Shown: piece after piece, positions 1 through 13,070 of the stretch
Layout of the letters: the number at the start of each line of letters is the position of its first letter
How positions within the stretch are numbered: position 1 is the first letter of the stretch
Origin: Sternotherus odoratus
Taxonomy: Eukaryota; Chordata; Testudines; Kinosternidae
Length of the DNA stretch: 64,000 nucleotides
Direction of reading: 5' to 3'
Assembly: GCA_032164245.1 (NCBI GenBank)
Contig: JAVMKO010000004.1
Span: forward strand, 30,667,626-30,731,625
The notes under the pieces: generated by a model
Told to the model about the DNA's origin: nothing
Seen by the model: the letters and a program-made list of their open reading frames with translations, nothing else
Database searches by the model: none
Translations under genes and position numbers: made by a program

Positions 1-239
1 ACTAGAATGGGTGTAAATTGTTTTCTGAAACTTTTCTCTCTGAAAAATGCAGATTCCAGTACACTCAAATACTTCACAATTTGTGTCAGTTTCTGCAAAT
101 TGCTTTAGAAGAAAAAAGAAAATAAAACAGAAACGTCAAAACAATTCATACTGACACTTGGGCTGGAATCACAAGGGCACTTGGTGTTATTTGGAAAACC
201 AAGTAGGAGATGGCGATGATTCTTCCCTCACCACCCCAA

Positions 240-352
240 TAACTAGGCTACTCAGCTAGGATTTGGTGAAACCTAGGTTTGAGTCCCTGCTCTGGAGCCG
301 AGACTTGCAACCTGGTCTTCCCCTCCTAGGTGCATGCTCAAACAACCAGACT
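240..352. repeat. tRNA-like foldback repeat, degraded copy 1
   Basis: The left half reads like a tRNA-derived promoter on the plus strand, with a B-box-like GGTTTGAGTCCC at 276-287. The right half (about 297-350) reads as a similar tRNA-like segment on the minus strand: GAGACTTGCAACC resembles the complement of a B box, followed by CCTAGGTGCATGC. Better copies sit at 9385 and 38637. Family name not established. Confidence 0.45.
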
Positions 353-1589
353 ATAGAGTCATTCTTTTTTGTCTTTGAGGCCCAAATGAATATTTAATTA
401 TTAAAGAGTGAGTGGAACAGCTTCAACAGAAGTGATTGAGAGAGCCCTATGCAAGAATAACCATGGGGCTACAGCGTAAGGCTCTTATCTATAGGAAGTC
501 CCTAATTGGGCATATGGGGGCACCAGCATCAACACAAGTGCCATTCACAAAACAGTGGCGGATTCCCCTAGTGATTCTAGCCCTTCTATTTCAAAAGGCC
601 TTCAAAAAAGTTGTATTTTGCTTGACCTGAAATAAATTTTGTTTTCTTCTATTTTTCAGAACTGCAGATGAACTGAAAAGCCAGTTATTTTGAACAACTC
701 AAGTGGGTATGACGAAAATCTTCAAAATTAGAAATGACATAGGGCTATTTTCTAGAGTCTGCAGACAGATAGCGCACTGCTTTTTAAAATGTGGATGGCT
801 ACATTAAGTCTCATGTACTTCATCCTCAGTTTACTGGCAGCATTACTTCTAGTCCCTTCACCATTTTATTTTAACAGCTTTTATTTAGCTTAAGACATAT
901 CTTTATTTTTCACAAACAGATTGATTATAGCACATAGAACTTGCTTTCTTTTTTAGAAGTCTTTCAACACTTTGCAAAACTAATTACAAAGAAAGTGGTT
1001 TGTGGTTATCCTTATTCCCTTTCACAGTAGGTATTAGATAGATAAGTGTTCAATGTATTATTTACATTTGTATTTAATCACTGCAATGTTTTGAAGAATA
1101 TTTCTGTACAATGAGTGTATCACTCTCTCTTTCTTTTGGTGCCCTGCTAATCTATGCATATACTATTATTTGTGGCACAGTACAGATAAAGAATACATAC
1201 CAAATACACTATATGACACTTACTTATGTTGATGAGAGTTTCTCTTGAGATATACTCCATTCTAATTCTTTAAGAAAACAATTGCTTGTTCAAAAGAAAG
1301 GTTGGTGGCTCTTATTTCCGTATGCACTCTCTGGTTAATAAACACATATTTGTTCATGTTTTGTATATGCACACACATATATACAGGTGGGAGACATTGT
1401 CAGAGAGGCAGGAGAGGATGGTGTTATTAGCAACACGTTTTTGAAAGGGTCTAGCGGAGAGAGTTGAGAGTCTGGGAGACCACGAGAAAAATACTTTGAA
1501 AAGACTAAATGGAGAAGATACATGTTTCGTTCAGGTTTTCAGAAGTAGGGATGGTGAGGAGAAAGATAGATATTAAAGAGATTTATGTG

Positions 1590-2155
1590 CAGTGGTTCTC
1601 AAACTTTTTGTAGTGGTGACCCCTTTCCCACACCGGGCCTCTAAGCGTGACCCCCCCGAGGGGTCAGACGGGGGGGAGGGCGTGCCTGCAGCCCACTGCG
1701 GCAGGGGCTGGGATGGGGGGCTTCCAGCAGCCCCCCAAGGCCAGTGTGTGGGGAGATTCCAGCAGCCCCACAGAGGCACCAGCAGCCCACCACGGCAGGG
1801 ACTGGGCTCATGGGGGCGCCGGAAGCCCACCTCTGCAGGGGCCCGGTCAGGCCCATGACAGTGCCTGCAGCCTGCTGCAGCAGCAGCCAGGGCCCAGACC
1901 GGGCTTGCGGGGCCACCAGCAGCCCACCACAGCGGGAGCTGGGACCGGGCTCGCGAGGCCACCAGCATCCTGCCACGGCCGGGACCAGCCTTATATGGGC
2001 ACCGCGGCAGCTGCCATGGCAGGGGCACAGGCTGCCTGCAGCAGCAGGGACCGGATGCCAGCAGCCCGCGGCAGCGGCATTGTTCGGGGCCGGCTGCTGG
2101 CAGCAGGGGCTTGCGACCCCCAGAGGGGTCCCGACCCCCACTTTGAGAACCAATG
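1590..2155. mobile_element. hAT-type non-autonomous DNA transposon
   Basis: The left end CAGTGGTTCTCAAAC and right end TTTGAGAACCAATG are inverted terminal repeats of the Charlie-like hAT class. The interior is GC-rich, with repeated GCAGCCC/CAGCAGC blocks, unlike the AT-rich flanks. No 8-bp target duplication is preserved at the ends. The overlapping open frames inside are by-products of the GC-rich repeats and show no transposase motif. Confidence 0.75.
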
Positions 2156-3114
2156 GACTAGGGTAAGTTTAAATCAGGCATTTAACATTATATAGGTAAG
2201 AAGTAAAATTAAAATATAGGAAGCAGTAATATGTTAATATTTAAAATAATTAGAAGAAGATTACAAAACAGGTTTGTTTGTTTTTTACACAAAACTAATT
2301 TTCGGACTCAGATTTTCCTGGGGTAGTCTCCTCCTGATGATTAATTTTTTTTAATAAAGTTTGAGTACAATATGTCAACCATTTTTTCACTGTCATTAAG
2401 ATTTAGAAACGCCCTTAAGGCAGAGCGGCAAGAAAACAACAAAAATGGTTGAGTTTTGAATGTTGCATGGAGACCTTTACCCATCTATGCCTTTACAAAT
2501 ACATTTTTAATTTAGTAAAATAATGGAAAGTTATTAAGAGTTTTCCACCCAAACTTATTTTTTAAATGGAAAATTGTTGTGAGTTTTTATTATTTCTGTT
2601 TTTTTTTAAAAAAAACATGAAAATTTTTACAGAAAGTATCTGTCAAAAAACAAAAAAGTTTTTGGGATTCATTTTTTCCAATGAAAAGCCAAAATTTTCT
2701 TTAAAATAAATTCCCCATTTTCCAACAGCTGTCATAATGAACATTAGAAAATTATGAAGTGAAGAGGTTGCCGTAGTTTTTCATTAAATCAATAAATATG
2801 CATTTTCAGAGAGAAGCATTGTGCATCTGGGCACAGCCAGGTAAGTGCACACTTTTTCCAAACAGTTTTTCTGACATTAAATGCATCTAAATTCTAATGC
2901 TACTTTAAGTTTTCTTCAGACATCTTTTGAATTAGAAGTCTCTTTCAATCTTAAAACTGAAGCCATGTTTGATGATGAGTCAGTGGTTTTAAAGTTAAGA
3001 TCAGTTAATTTGGCTGATCCTGGGAACACTAACTCGCACACCCAGATAAGAGTATATACATGCTAGGAAATGCATACTTAGTCTGTATTACTAATAGACA
3101 CTAGTCAACTCTTC

Positions 3115-3188
3115 CTGGTGCCTTTTTGTCTACAAGTGCACAGTTTACTTCTCGTAGTAAACTGCACTTGTAGACTAAAAGGCACCAG
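3115..3188. repeat. Long imperfect hairpin (74 nt)
   Basis: Left arm 3115-3149 pairs with right arm 3156-3188 around the six-base loop TCTCGT. The arms differ by one mismatch and a two-base bulge. The size and pairing resemble a microRNA precursor or a very small MITE. There is no clear target duplication and no sign of expression in the sequence alone. Confidence 0.8.
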
Positions 3189-5908
3189 CAAAGGACATAC
3201 ATTTTCCTATATCACCCAATTGCCTGCTAATAGAAATGGGCATCAGCATGAATAATATAAATAATTAGTGTATAAGGTTAGTATATAACTATCCTAATTA
3301 TATGTGGGCACCCAAATTAAGAGATACAAGTGCAGTACAGGTCAGTTATCTCTTGATTAATACATATAATTATTTAATTGGCTAACATTCACATGATTAT
3401 TTCCTTCTTGTAGTTTTCAACTGACCACAGTTTCAGAAGCGAGTACAAAATTGTGCACTAAGGAAAAGTCAATAAGGCACAGCAGTTAATGTCCTAATAA
3501 AACATGTTGTGTATCTTACGTCAAAAGTCTCTTTTGAGTAATCAAGCCATGTTTACAGTAATTAAAAATACCTTTCCATGTTTTATTTATAATGAGTCAA
3601 TAAAGTGTATGTTTTCATGGAGAATACTTGGAAATGTTTCCACAAAGCTGATATGACAAAACAACAGTATCACCCGATGAATGAAGTGCTCACTTTAGAA
3701 CTTACATGCATCACTAAGCACAGAATGCAGCAAGTCTCTTAATGGAGCCAATGACATGCTTCAACTCATTAAGTAACTTTGTACTATTTTAGTAACCCTT
3801 ATAAGTCTCTGGAGCACACACATACATACACATAAACACATTCTCTCTATGCCAGTTACAAATGAAATATTGATAATATTCAAATGAACTGGGAAGAGAA
3901 AACCTGAAGATTAAGAATTAAATCATTTTTAGTGAATTGTGGTGGATTGAGAGGAAACTCAAGATTAACAAACAAACAAAAATTTGCAAGTCAGTATTTG
4001 AACTGAAAAAAAGCCCCTAATATCACTACTACTATTAATTTCCCATTAGTATTTAAAATAAATTATCCTTTCCCCAATGATTTTCCCCTTTTGTATTTCT
4101 TGCACTTGCTGGGGTGGGCAATAAAGAAATGATGTCTATGCAGCATCCTGGTATCCTGCTATCCCAGCACAATATAATGATCCGCTTTTGTTTAACTCAC
4201 CTTGTTATAGATAACACCAATAAGAAATGGTTATACAGGCAAGTTAAGATGCAGTGGGCAAAATACTGACATCCTTATTTAGTCCTCTGTACTTGGGCAA
4301 AACTTCTATTGATTTCACGGTGTTGCCTGATTAAAGACTTAGTAAAACCTGACCAGGGACCACAAGTATCAGTCCATGTTCGTGAAGAGCTACATTAGCT
4401 ACAGCAACTCCCTATAATTTTTCCTGAATATCATGTTATCCCCTACCCCGCCAACTTTCTCTGAAAACAAACTTTTCAATGGGTCTCAATGAGACCTACA
4501 TGCTATTCCCAGCTCTGCCACAGACTTGCTGTACGATATTCAGCAAATCATTTCATCTCTCTTCTCCTTCACCCCCCTTGGTCTGGTCAAGTTAGTCTGC
4601 AAACTCTTCTAGGAATGGATTGTCTCTCACTATGTGTTTGCATAGTGTCTAGTACAATGGGCCCCTGATTTCAGATGGGGACAGTAGGTGTTACAATAAT
4701 ACAAATAAATAATAATGTTGGCCTCTTCATTTTATTTCTCTCTCAAACTCCTCTCCCCCATACCCTTTTATTTCCCATCCCCAAACATACACATGTTCCA
4801 GGTTCTAGCTTTTTAAGCTTATCCCTTCATCCTTTTGATTCTCTAACTGGTTATTACCTCCTCCAATCAAGTTTCCCAGCTTCTTTAATATAATACAGCC
4901 AACAGTCTCCTTTGCAGTATGGTTGACCTACTTGGGAAACTATATATTCCAGAGGTGACACTTCAAACAGAAAAATTACTAGACTTACAATGGAATACTC
5001 TGGAAATTGCCACAGTTCAAGTAAATGATAGAGTGTCCATCCCACTGGTCCTCCCAGTACTGGTTGTCACATAAGTAATGGTGCAGAAGGGAACAATGAA
5101 GAAGCTGGGCAGTCTGAATGGAGGGACAGGACAAGGCAGAGGGGTTACCAAGAAGGTTTAAAGAGTGAGGAAATGGGAGAAAGTGGAAGGGATATTGTGC
5201 AGAGGTTAAAAGTTGAGGCAGAGAAAAGCACATGTGAAGGAGACAGTTAAGTGTGCTGAATCAGGCAATGCTAATCTTCCAGAGAAACACTGGGTAGGTA
5301 AGTGGAATCTATTGGTTACTCAGAGTTAGTAAGGAAAAATATTGTTTTTTCTTTTAATTTAAATTTGTTTTAATTAAGGTTTCAGCATAACAAGGATTTT
5401 AAAGACAAGTATTTTTTAATTTTTCTCCTAATATTATTGCCATAGGGTTGCTTTATAATCATATTGAGACATATTATGGTGTGTCACATTCAAATATTGC
5501 TGCTTCTTTAGGAGTTTGCGGCACTCAGTTTTCAGCCTTGTGCTTTTCATTGCACGTGTGATATTGCAAAAAGCCAGGAATGACACCCATGCTGTCCTGT
5601 TTTTAGAGAATTGTTGTTAGTTAATTTGCCTTCCTTATCACCCTAAGACTGACAGCATGCCCTTCAGAAAATGCAAAAACACTTCATATCTTTCGGGAAT
5701 GATGAAAAGACTTTTGAAATCAATGGGATTTTTTCCATTGCTTCAGTGGGCCTTGGATTGGACACTAAGTACCTGAGATGATGGAACACAGCACTTTCGC
5801 ATTGCTCCTCTGAGTCAGCAATGATAAATAGACAGTGCTACAAAATAAGTTTAAAATCCTGATACCTATTTAATTGTAGCTACCTGAGAGCACAAAGTTC
5901 CTTCTTAC

Positions 5909-5996
5909 CTGTGTGGTAAAACTTTCCTGAAAATCCAAGGTTGAAGGTAAAATTTGCAACCTGAGTGCGCAGTAAATTTTGAGTCTCTAGTAATGC
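5909..5996 (-). CDS. NDST4: NDST4 exon 3: heparan sulfate N-deacetylase/N-sulfotransferase
   Basis: This 88-nt coding exon encodes 29 codons plus one base, from [12 protein letters not shown] to GKFYHT, with the following Gly codon split by the intron (phase 1). It is the conserved NDST segment that directly follows the residues encoded by exon 2, and it contains an N-glycosylation site (NFT). The acceptor is a pyrimidine-rich tract ending in TTTATTTCAG, with the AG at 5998-5997. The donor is CACACAG then GTAAGA, with the GT at 5908-5907. Exon 2 ends in phase 0, so the frame joins cleanly. Identity as NDST4 rather than NDST3 rests mainly on exon 2. Confidence 0.93.
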
Positions 5997-8527
5997 CTGA
6001 AATAAATAAGAAATTAACACGCATTTAGAAAAAATAAATAAATAAATTAGGAATGCCTCATTAAAATTTGTGTCCACCGAGGAGACATAAAATTAAGGTC
6101 TTCTTTAAATATGTTCTGTTTTTTGTTGGGATCATTCATTTTTTCTTTAGTCTATTAGTGAATACATTTGGGAATTTAAGGCGGTGAGGGCCCAACATCG
6201 CTGGCAAGAGTCTCTAGCTTTGTAATTCAGAGCATCAGAAACAGGGCAGGATCCTACATCAGCTCGTACATATTTTTATGTTTGGCAATATTTGAACTCA
6301 GGTCTCTAGCCGTAACAATATACTAACCACCTGGACCACCATAAACACTGGGTTTACATGTAAAACTTGAATGATGAAATTGACTAAAACTCAAAATACA
6401 ATAAAGGTATTGTTTGCCAGCCTGGGCATTAAAGGGTTTTGGTTTCACTTACCTGAAAAAACTTCTTTTAAATTGTAGCTTGTAGGCTAAATTCAGCCAT
6501 GGTATAAATGGACAACTCCCTATCGACTTCACTGGGAATTGTGTCCATTTACCTCATGGCTATGTTTTTATGTTCTTGTTTATTTTTTCTAATAAAATGT
6601 TATGCTCCTAAAAAATAAAAGTCTGATTGCACTGGAGACAGAATAGCTTCTGCAATCTACCCATATTGTCTCATAAGTGTGTCTTGGGTCAATTCTGTGC
6701 ACAACATCTGTAAAGGTAAAAGAAGTCTCTGCACTTTCAGTCTTTGACCCCACTGATGAGACTGCCAAGCAATGATGCTTCCAATGGTAGTTTTTACTAC
6801 ATGAATGTCTCTCCACTTGGGACTGGTCTGAGAACAACAAACATTTAACATCCATCATGCTACAGATACCAGCTGAATAATGCTTTCATGTCTCTACTGA
6901 CCCGGCCAGTTTTGAATTGGCGAAAAGCTCTCATTATTGGCACTCTTTTGACAGCCTATCATTTTGCTCTTAAGAAAAAAGCATTTTTGACCACCAACTA
7001 ACTATGAAACATATTTGAAATTAACATGTATCTTAGCAGCTGAAGTCTGTGTTTATGATAACAGACAACTTATTAAAATATATGTCATTTGGGACATACA
7101 CTGGGCTTCCACACAACCTAACAGGCAGTCAGGAAGTTGTTATGTTCCTTTATTTTTAAACTTCTCTATCTTGAAACTGTCTATATAGTTAACAAGAAGT
7201 TACTCAAGTAGTTTAAGAATCATTATCCAAGGGAATAAATTAGTAAGGGACAATAACAAGTGAAATCTAACTGCAGTAAACTGTGCTTTAGCACTGAATA
7301 TTAAGAGATCAGTATTGTCTCCAGCCTATCTGCTTATACATTTATTAACTAGATGATTTCCCTTTTGTGACCCCCACCATACATTAGTACATCAGTGCTT
7401 GATCCACATATTGTAATATTACAAATTATGTTTTATTATGAGACAAAATACAAAGGGAACTGGTAGACAAATGCAACAATTATGTTTCAGAATACTACAA
7501 TTATAAAATGAAGGTGGTCAGCACCAGAAATATCCATTGGGTCACAGCTTCAGTGGTTGAAATTACCTTAGCTCCGTTTAAGTCAGAGCTAAGCGGAATG
7601 CCACCAGTTTTGAATCTGGGCCATTATTTTTAGAAACATAGTTTTCCAATATATGCAGTGCTTCTTTCAATTCAGACAGGTGCACTGAGAAAAATAAATG
7701 TGGTTTGTCTTTGTGGATGAACCCCCCCCCCTGAAATATTATGAATTAAAACAAGATCTTCAAAGGTATGTGAAATAAACTTCTTGTTTTATCATCTCAT
7801 TTTTTTCCTTTCCAAATCCCCTTGCAATGTTATTTATTTCATAATGTCACAAAAAGGGGAAGGGCAAAAAAGTGAGAGAAGAAAAAAAACATTTCATCCA
7901 AGTAAGGCCTCATTAAAAGAGCAGAACAAGGATTAAGTTATAAATCCTATAAACCCTGGCCATGTGATTTTTTTCAGTCTAAAGGATAAATCTGTCACTT
8001 AATGTTTTTTGCTGGGCACGAAAGACCTATTTTTTTGGTAATTTTAGTATAAGGCATGTCACATATATTCATTTATATGGAAATTAATTTCATTTTTATT
8101 GTCTGTTAACATTAAAGAGTTGCTATAAGATAGGTGAATCCTAACATTTGATCAACGTTATATTGTTTGTAGGTGTGGGGAATATCTTAACAGATCTCAG
8201 TATTTATCTAGAAAATAAACAAAAAAAGATCAATCCTGCCTTGAGAATAATTGAACCATTTCCCTGTTTTTAATAATTACTTATTCAATCAAGATTCTCC
8301 TTGACTCCAGGTGGCTTCAGCAATAATTTTGCTAGGTGAATAATAAACTTTGCTGTGCTCTGTAGGCACAGTCCATAAAAATAGGGAGTACAGACCTGCA
8401 CCATACCAGGGGAGCAGCAGATGGCATTCAGAATGCCTCCTGGGTGCACACAGACTGCTGCATGACTGCTCTTATAAGGAATTAAACGTTTTGCCACCTG
8501 AATTGGTGGCCAGCTCTGCTGCCTGCA

Positions 8528-9179
8528 TATGGTTGCCAACTTTCTAACTGAACAAAACTGAAGATCCTTGTCCCACCCCAGTCCCCTTCTCCAAAGCCCT
8601 GCCCCTGCCCCACCCCTTCTCCGAGGCCTTTCTCCCTCCCTCTGTTGTTTATTGTCCCCCACCTTCAATCATTTGCTCATTTTTACCAGTCTAGGGCACT
8701 GGGGTGAGGGCTCTGGCTGGTGTGCGGGCTCTGAGTTGGGGCAGGAGTGCAGGCTATGGTGGCAAGGCCTGGGATGACAGGGCTCTGGGCTGGGGGATGG
8801 AGCTGAGGAGTTCAGAGGGGGCTCTGGTCTGAGGCAGGGGGTTGGGACAGGGGACGGGGTGGGGGCTCCATGTGGCACTTACTTTTGCTGGCTCCCCAGA
8901 GGCAATGACATGTTCTCAGTTCCTAGGCATTGGGAATGCAGGCATCGTTCCTGTACCTCCTGTTGGTTGTGGTTCCCGGCCAATGGGAACTATCGAGCTG
9001 GCACTCGGGGTACAGGCAACATGCGGAGTCTCTGTGGCTGTCCCTCGGAGGAGCCACAGGGATATGTCGTCGTTTCTGGGAGCCGCACAGAGCCAGGTAG
9101 GGAGCCTGCCAGCCCTGTGCCAACCAGACTTTCAACACCCCAGTCAGAAGAGTCAAACATTGGACACCTGGCAACCCTA
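8528..9179. mobile_element. hAT-like transposon, 652 bp, with target duplication
   Basis: The left end TATGGTTGCCAAC and right end GGCAACCCTA are inverted repeats (TAKGGTTGCC). The 8-bp direct repeat TGCCTGCA flanks the element at 8520-8527 and 9180-9187, which is the hAT target length. The interior is GC-rich, with pyrimidine-rich then G-rich low-complexity stretches. No transposase motifs were seen, so it is non-autonomous. Confidence 0.85.
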
Positions 9180-9384
9180 TGCCTGCATGAAGCCATAGTT
9201 CACTCTTCCCTGCTCCCTTTATAGGGCTGTGTGACTCAGCAAATCATGAATGGTGCAGTCTCTACATCCCTTGAGAACAAAGACTGGTCCTTATGCAGGC
9301 TTCACAACAGTGGTAGGCTTTTGATGCCCTCCTCATGCACTGCACAGCCAGCTAGGAGGGAAAATCCACCCCTTAATACGCTAC

Positions 9385-9516
9385 AGCCTAATGAGTAGGG
9401 CACTTCCCTGGGAGGAGGGAAACATAGGTATAAGTCCCTAGTGAAAATCAGGAAGAATTAGGATTGGAACCTGGAACTCCTATATCCTAGGTAAGAGCTT
9501 TAGCCACTGGAACTAG
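9385..9516. repeat. tRNA-like foldback repeat, copy 2
   Basis: The left part (9385-9437) reads like a tRNA-like promoter on the plus strand (AGTAGGGCACTTCCCTGGGA, then GGTATAAGTCC). The right part (9461-9510) reads the same way on the minus strand, where a B-box-like AGGTTCCAATCC lies downstream of CTAAAGCTCTTACC. The two halves are therefore head to head around a short centre. Pol III activity is not shown. Confidence 0.5.
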
Positions 9517-12171
9517 GCAGGGACACATATCTCCTTGCTCTTTTAAAACAGGGCAAATCTGGCTTACATGCCTAAGAGAGTATTCAAAGTTGAGGAGATC
9601 AAATAGACATTAACACCTCTCTCCAGTCCAGAGTTAGGCACCTATGGCCCAGGTCCTCAAAATGCTTAGATTTCCAGTTGCCATGAGAGTTAGGTGCCAA
9701 AATAAATTTGAGGTGGTGGAGCTATGTCCTTTTGGGGGGAAGGGCCTAGGCTCCACCCATCTCCTTGGCATTTCTTACTGGCTAGTTTAGTCCAATTCCT
9801 CCTCAGCTTGCTGGCTTCTGTGATTCCATTTTTAGATGCCTAACTCTCCCTATGAACTGGATAGAGTCTGGGTACCAAACTTGAGACTCATGATTGCACT
9901 GGGCAACAGAGCACCTTAAGATAGAGCCTAAGTCCCATAGTGAGTCTAGCCCATAGATCGATGGTGGTATCTTTAGCCAGAGTATTTATAGGCCTCTTCA
10001 TTTTTGCTTATTATGTCATCATTCAAAAAAAAATCCATGTTAGTTCTGAGTAATGATTGTTGAATATGGCCATTAGCATAGAATAACTATTTAGATATGG
10101 TGACCCACTTAAAATACCTGCAGACTATGGTAGATTCTAAGCCAATAATTGAGCTAATGTCATTTTATTCTGAATAAGTAAGTTAAGCAAATCTAACAAA
10201 ATTATCATTTTACAAGGAAAGCAGCACAAAGCATATCCAAGTTTGGTGAAACATGCATGACCTTATCCAGGCTATGCACATTTATTAAAAAAGTAATCAA
10301 AGTGTGTCTTTCAAATAGGGCACTTAAATTAGGTGGAATCTTTGAAGAATTTTGGGTTTCATTTTATTAATTGATTCTTCACTTTATCAGTAAGTCTACC
10401 TCTCTCTATGACATCTATAAAATACATCTTTTTTCTTTATATTGCATTTACACTCAGCAGTATTTTACCTTAATCCATGTAATTACCTTTTGTATGTTTG
10501 AGTTGCTTTGTCTTTATTCTTCATAACTGGTGCATTTATTAAGCAGGAATGATATTTTCCCATAGTGTCCTTGTTAATTACATCTGTATACTTCATTTGC
10601 ATAATAAACTTTTTGGGGAATTTTTGCCGTAACATTTCATGGCTAATAGGAAGCAATTTGCTTTCTTTTATTAAGTACATTAAAACTTCATGCCCTAGAC
10701 ATCATTGACTGTAAACATTTGATACTGCTCAAATTTAATGCACCAAGGCATTCTGCTCTGCCATATTAGGTTTTATTTATGTGCTATGTTCTGGATTGTT
10801 AGCTGCTAATGAGACTTCAGCTCTTTTTGTTCTAAGGCCTGAACACTAACCTCATTTTAATGAGTTCATTATTTGCTGTCTTCTGAATGGAAGGCAACAA
10901 ATTTTCCTTTTAATTAAAGGTCAAAACACCTCTGGCTAAGAAAAGTTAAGAGGTTATCAAGCCTTTAGAGAAACTAAAGGAATGGCTTTTTCTGATATCT
11001 ACTCCAAGCAGAGGCAAACCAGATTGGGGTGGAAGGTGTTTTCTCTGGAGACCAAAGTTCTAACTTTAAGCTAAGTGACAACAACACTAAAACACAGTCC
11101 CTAGAGTTCCCTAATCATTGTAAAAAACCAGCAGCAACAAAACCCCCAAAAACAAAAACAAACCCCCAAAAGTCAACCTAACTAATTAAAGAGGCTTTAC
11201 TCCTAGATGTTTGCATGGATCAATACCACTGCTAAGGCATGATCTGTTGTTTGAATGAGGAATGATTTATACATTGCTGAGGACAGGTGCCAGATTAATT
11301 GAGCTGCAAAAACCAGTCTCGTATTTCTTATCACTAAAAGTAATAAGAAATCAATATTTTTGGTGCTGATTCTAGTGAGACAGAGATTTGTATGATGTTG
11401 TTAGTGACCATTTCCATTTTATGAACATTCTATGCATATTCATGTGAAATTACAAGGGCAACTTTAGATAGACTAAGTAATAATACTATTATTCATTTGT
11501 ATAGCACTTTGTCTTTAAAATGATGTACAATGATTAACTATTTAGGACAAGATTTGCTACCCTAACTCATGTTGAGTAGTATCTTACTTCACAAGACATT
11601 TCACTGGAAACATAAGACTACTTATGAGTAAAGTACTTCTCCTAAGTAAGGGGATTGCAGTCTGGTCCTTAAGTGGTTAATAGAAAAAGAGGGGTTAACA
11701 GCGGACTGTCTGAGGAAAGTATGGCCTTAACAACACACTCTTGGGTGACAGGATCACAGTCAACCACTGCTGGGTCCCTACTCTGGAGAACAAGACAAAG
11801 GGTTGTCTTAAGCTCTCACTTCCTTCACATGAGGCAGCACTTGAAGCTGGCTAACCCTGCAACAAGCAAGTCACTGCAACAAATCAAAGTAAGAACTCAG
11901 CATCAGGCCTACCTTCCCTCAAGCAGTTCCTGAGCTCAGCCAGGCTTTTCTCCTGAAGTCAAAGCTGGAGGTCTGCTCTTCCTACCAGCAAGCCCCTCCA
12001 GTGAGCTGGGCTGTTCCCTTTTAACCCCCTCCTCCAAGCCTGGCACCTGTAGAGTTTGGTGGGTAGTAGGGAGAGGGATGGGGCCCACTCTTGACATCTA
12101 CTGCAGGTGTAGCAGGGTGAGACTGAGCTCACAGCTGTGATGCTGGGAGTTCCTTTCCAGGACCTGAAGAA

Positions 12172-12247
12172 AATCTCTGTGTAGCTTGAAAGCTTGTCTC
12201 TTTCACCAAGATAAGTTGGTCCAATAAAAGATATTACCTCACTCACC
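12172..12247 (+). repeat. Interspersed repeat module ending in an AATAAAAG motif
   Basis: A block with GTAGCTTGAAAGCTTGTC, a TTGGTCCAATAAAAG motif and a terminal ATTACCTCACTCACC resembles a repeat widespread in reptile genomes. It shares the GAAAGCTTG core with the modules at 51577 and 56542. The family name is uncertain. Confidence 0.45.
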
Positions 12248-12950
12248 ATGTCTCTCTCCACTCACAGCAGCTCGTTAACCCTTTCCTGGCCAAAGTGGGA
12301 TTTGTATGCCCTATCACAACAATACTGAAATACATGGGGGAGAAAGGAGGTATTTCTGCTCTCCAAACTCTCTCTGATTTCCTACTACTATCCTGAATTA
12401 TGCAATTTCCACATTATCATCATAGAAAATGTCCCTTGGAAAAGTGTTCCAATAACTGAAAAATAAAGCCTAAATGACTAAAGCTGTGGTATCTTTCATG
12501 GCCATATCACGATTTAAAGGTGATATGACAGAGTGTTGCAAACATACAGCAGCCTTCCCAATGCTCAGTGTCATAATTCATGGTGGAGGAAATCCTTGTG
12601 AAGACTAGCAATTCTGTTATTACCAGTTTATCTTCCTTTTACATATCTTTTTCTCCCACCCTCACCCCTATCTAATGAAATCATGCTTTGTACTTTCATA
12701 TAGACTTCCAGTTTTCTGATGTCTCCCTTGTTCTCACTTGCTACCAATATTCTTCCAAAAAAGCCCTCACCTAGTTAGAAGGGTGGTTCTTTGACATCTG
12801 CCGTTAATACTTTGCAGTAATATTCCACAAAGGTTCCCAAGCTGTGGTCAATTGAATGTTTGCTAGAGGTCTGTGGAATGCTGACTGGTCACATAGTGCT
12901 GGTTCTCCATTACTAATTAGCAGAAGAAAGCTAAAAATACAGTAAATAAT

Positions 12951-13070
12951 TTCCCAATGATTCTTTTCCATATAAGCAACTTGGCCGAAGACAAATTAGG
13001 AGTCACGCAAAGAGCCATGGAACGCAGAATGTGTGGAATTTCCCTTCGAGACCACATTCCAAACACACTC
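12951..13070 (+). pseudogene. RTE-like LINE ORF2 C-terminal region, 5' segment (interrupted)
   Basis: The frame from about 12951, clearest from 12981, encodes a segment with AEDKLGVTQRAMERRM and GISLRDHIPN, typical of the region after the reverse transcriptase in RTE-clade retrotransposons. The frame is open to base 13070, where a solo LTR begins. The 5' limit is uncertain: upstream sequence shows no RT motifs, so the element is 5'-truncated. The downstream half is at 13987-14294. Confidence 0.75.

Larger units (their letters stand above)
1..5908 (-). other. NDST4: NDST4 intron 3 (5' part, partial)
   Basis: This is everything downstream of the exon 3 donor on the minus strand. No further NDST4 exon (the family continues into an acidic stretch and a WW-rich luminal segment) was recognised here, so the next exon lies outside the window. 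The stretch is AT-rich and holds a tRNA-like foldback repeat, a hAT element and a hairpin, listed separately. The intervals 360-1580, 2160-3100 and 3380-5900 show only short chance reading frames and nothing I can name. Confidence 0.85.

Noticed and set aside
1573..2195. Four overlapping open frames of 88-182 codons on both strands
   Set aside because: They lie in a GC-rich hAT element, overlap in several frames and match no protein family I recognise.
3295..3373. Imperfect inverted repeat (AATTATATGT ... ACATATAATT)
   Set aside because: The outer arms match for about 10 bases and AGAGATA/TATCTCT pair inside, but pairing is broken and AT-rich; could be chance.
11660..12130. LTR-like sequence on the minus strand (GGGGGTTAAAAGGGAACAGC)
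   Set aside because: It resembles reptile LTR promoters, but no ends or duplications were found; left unannotated.
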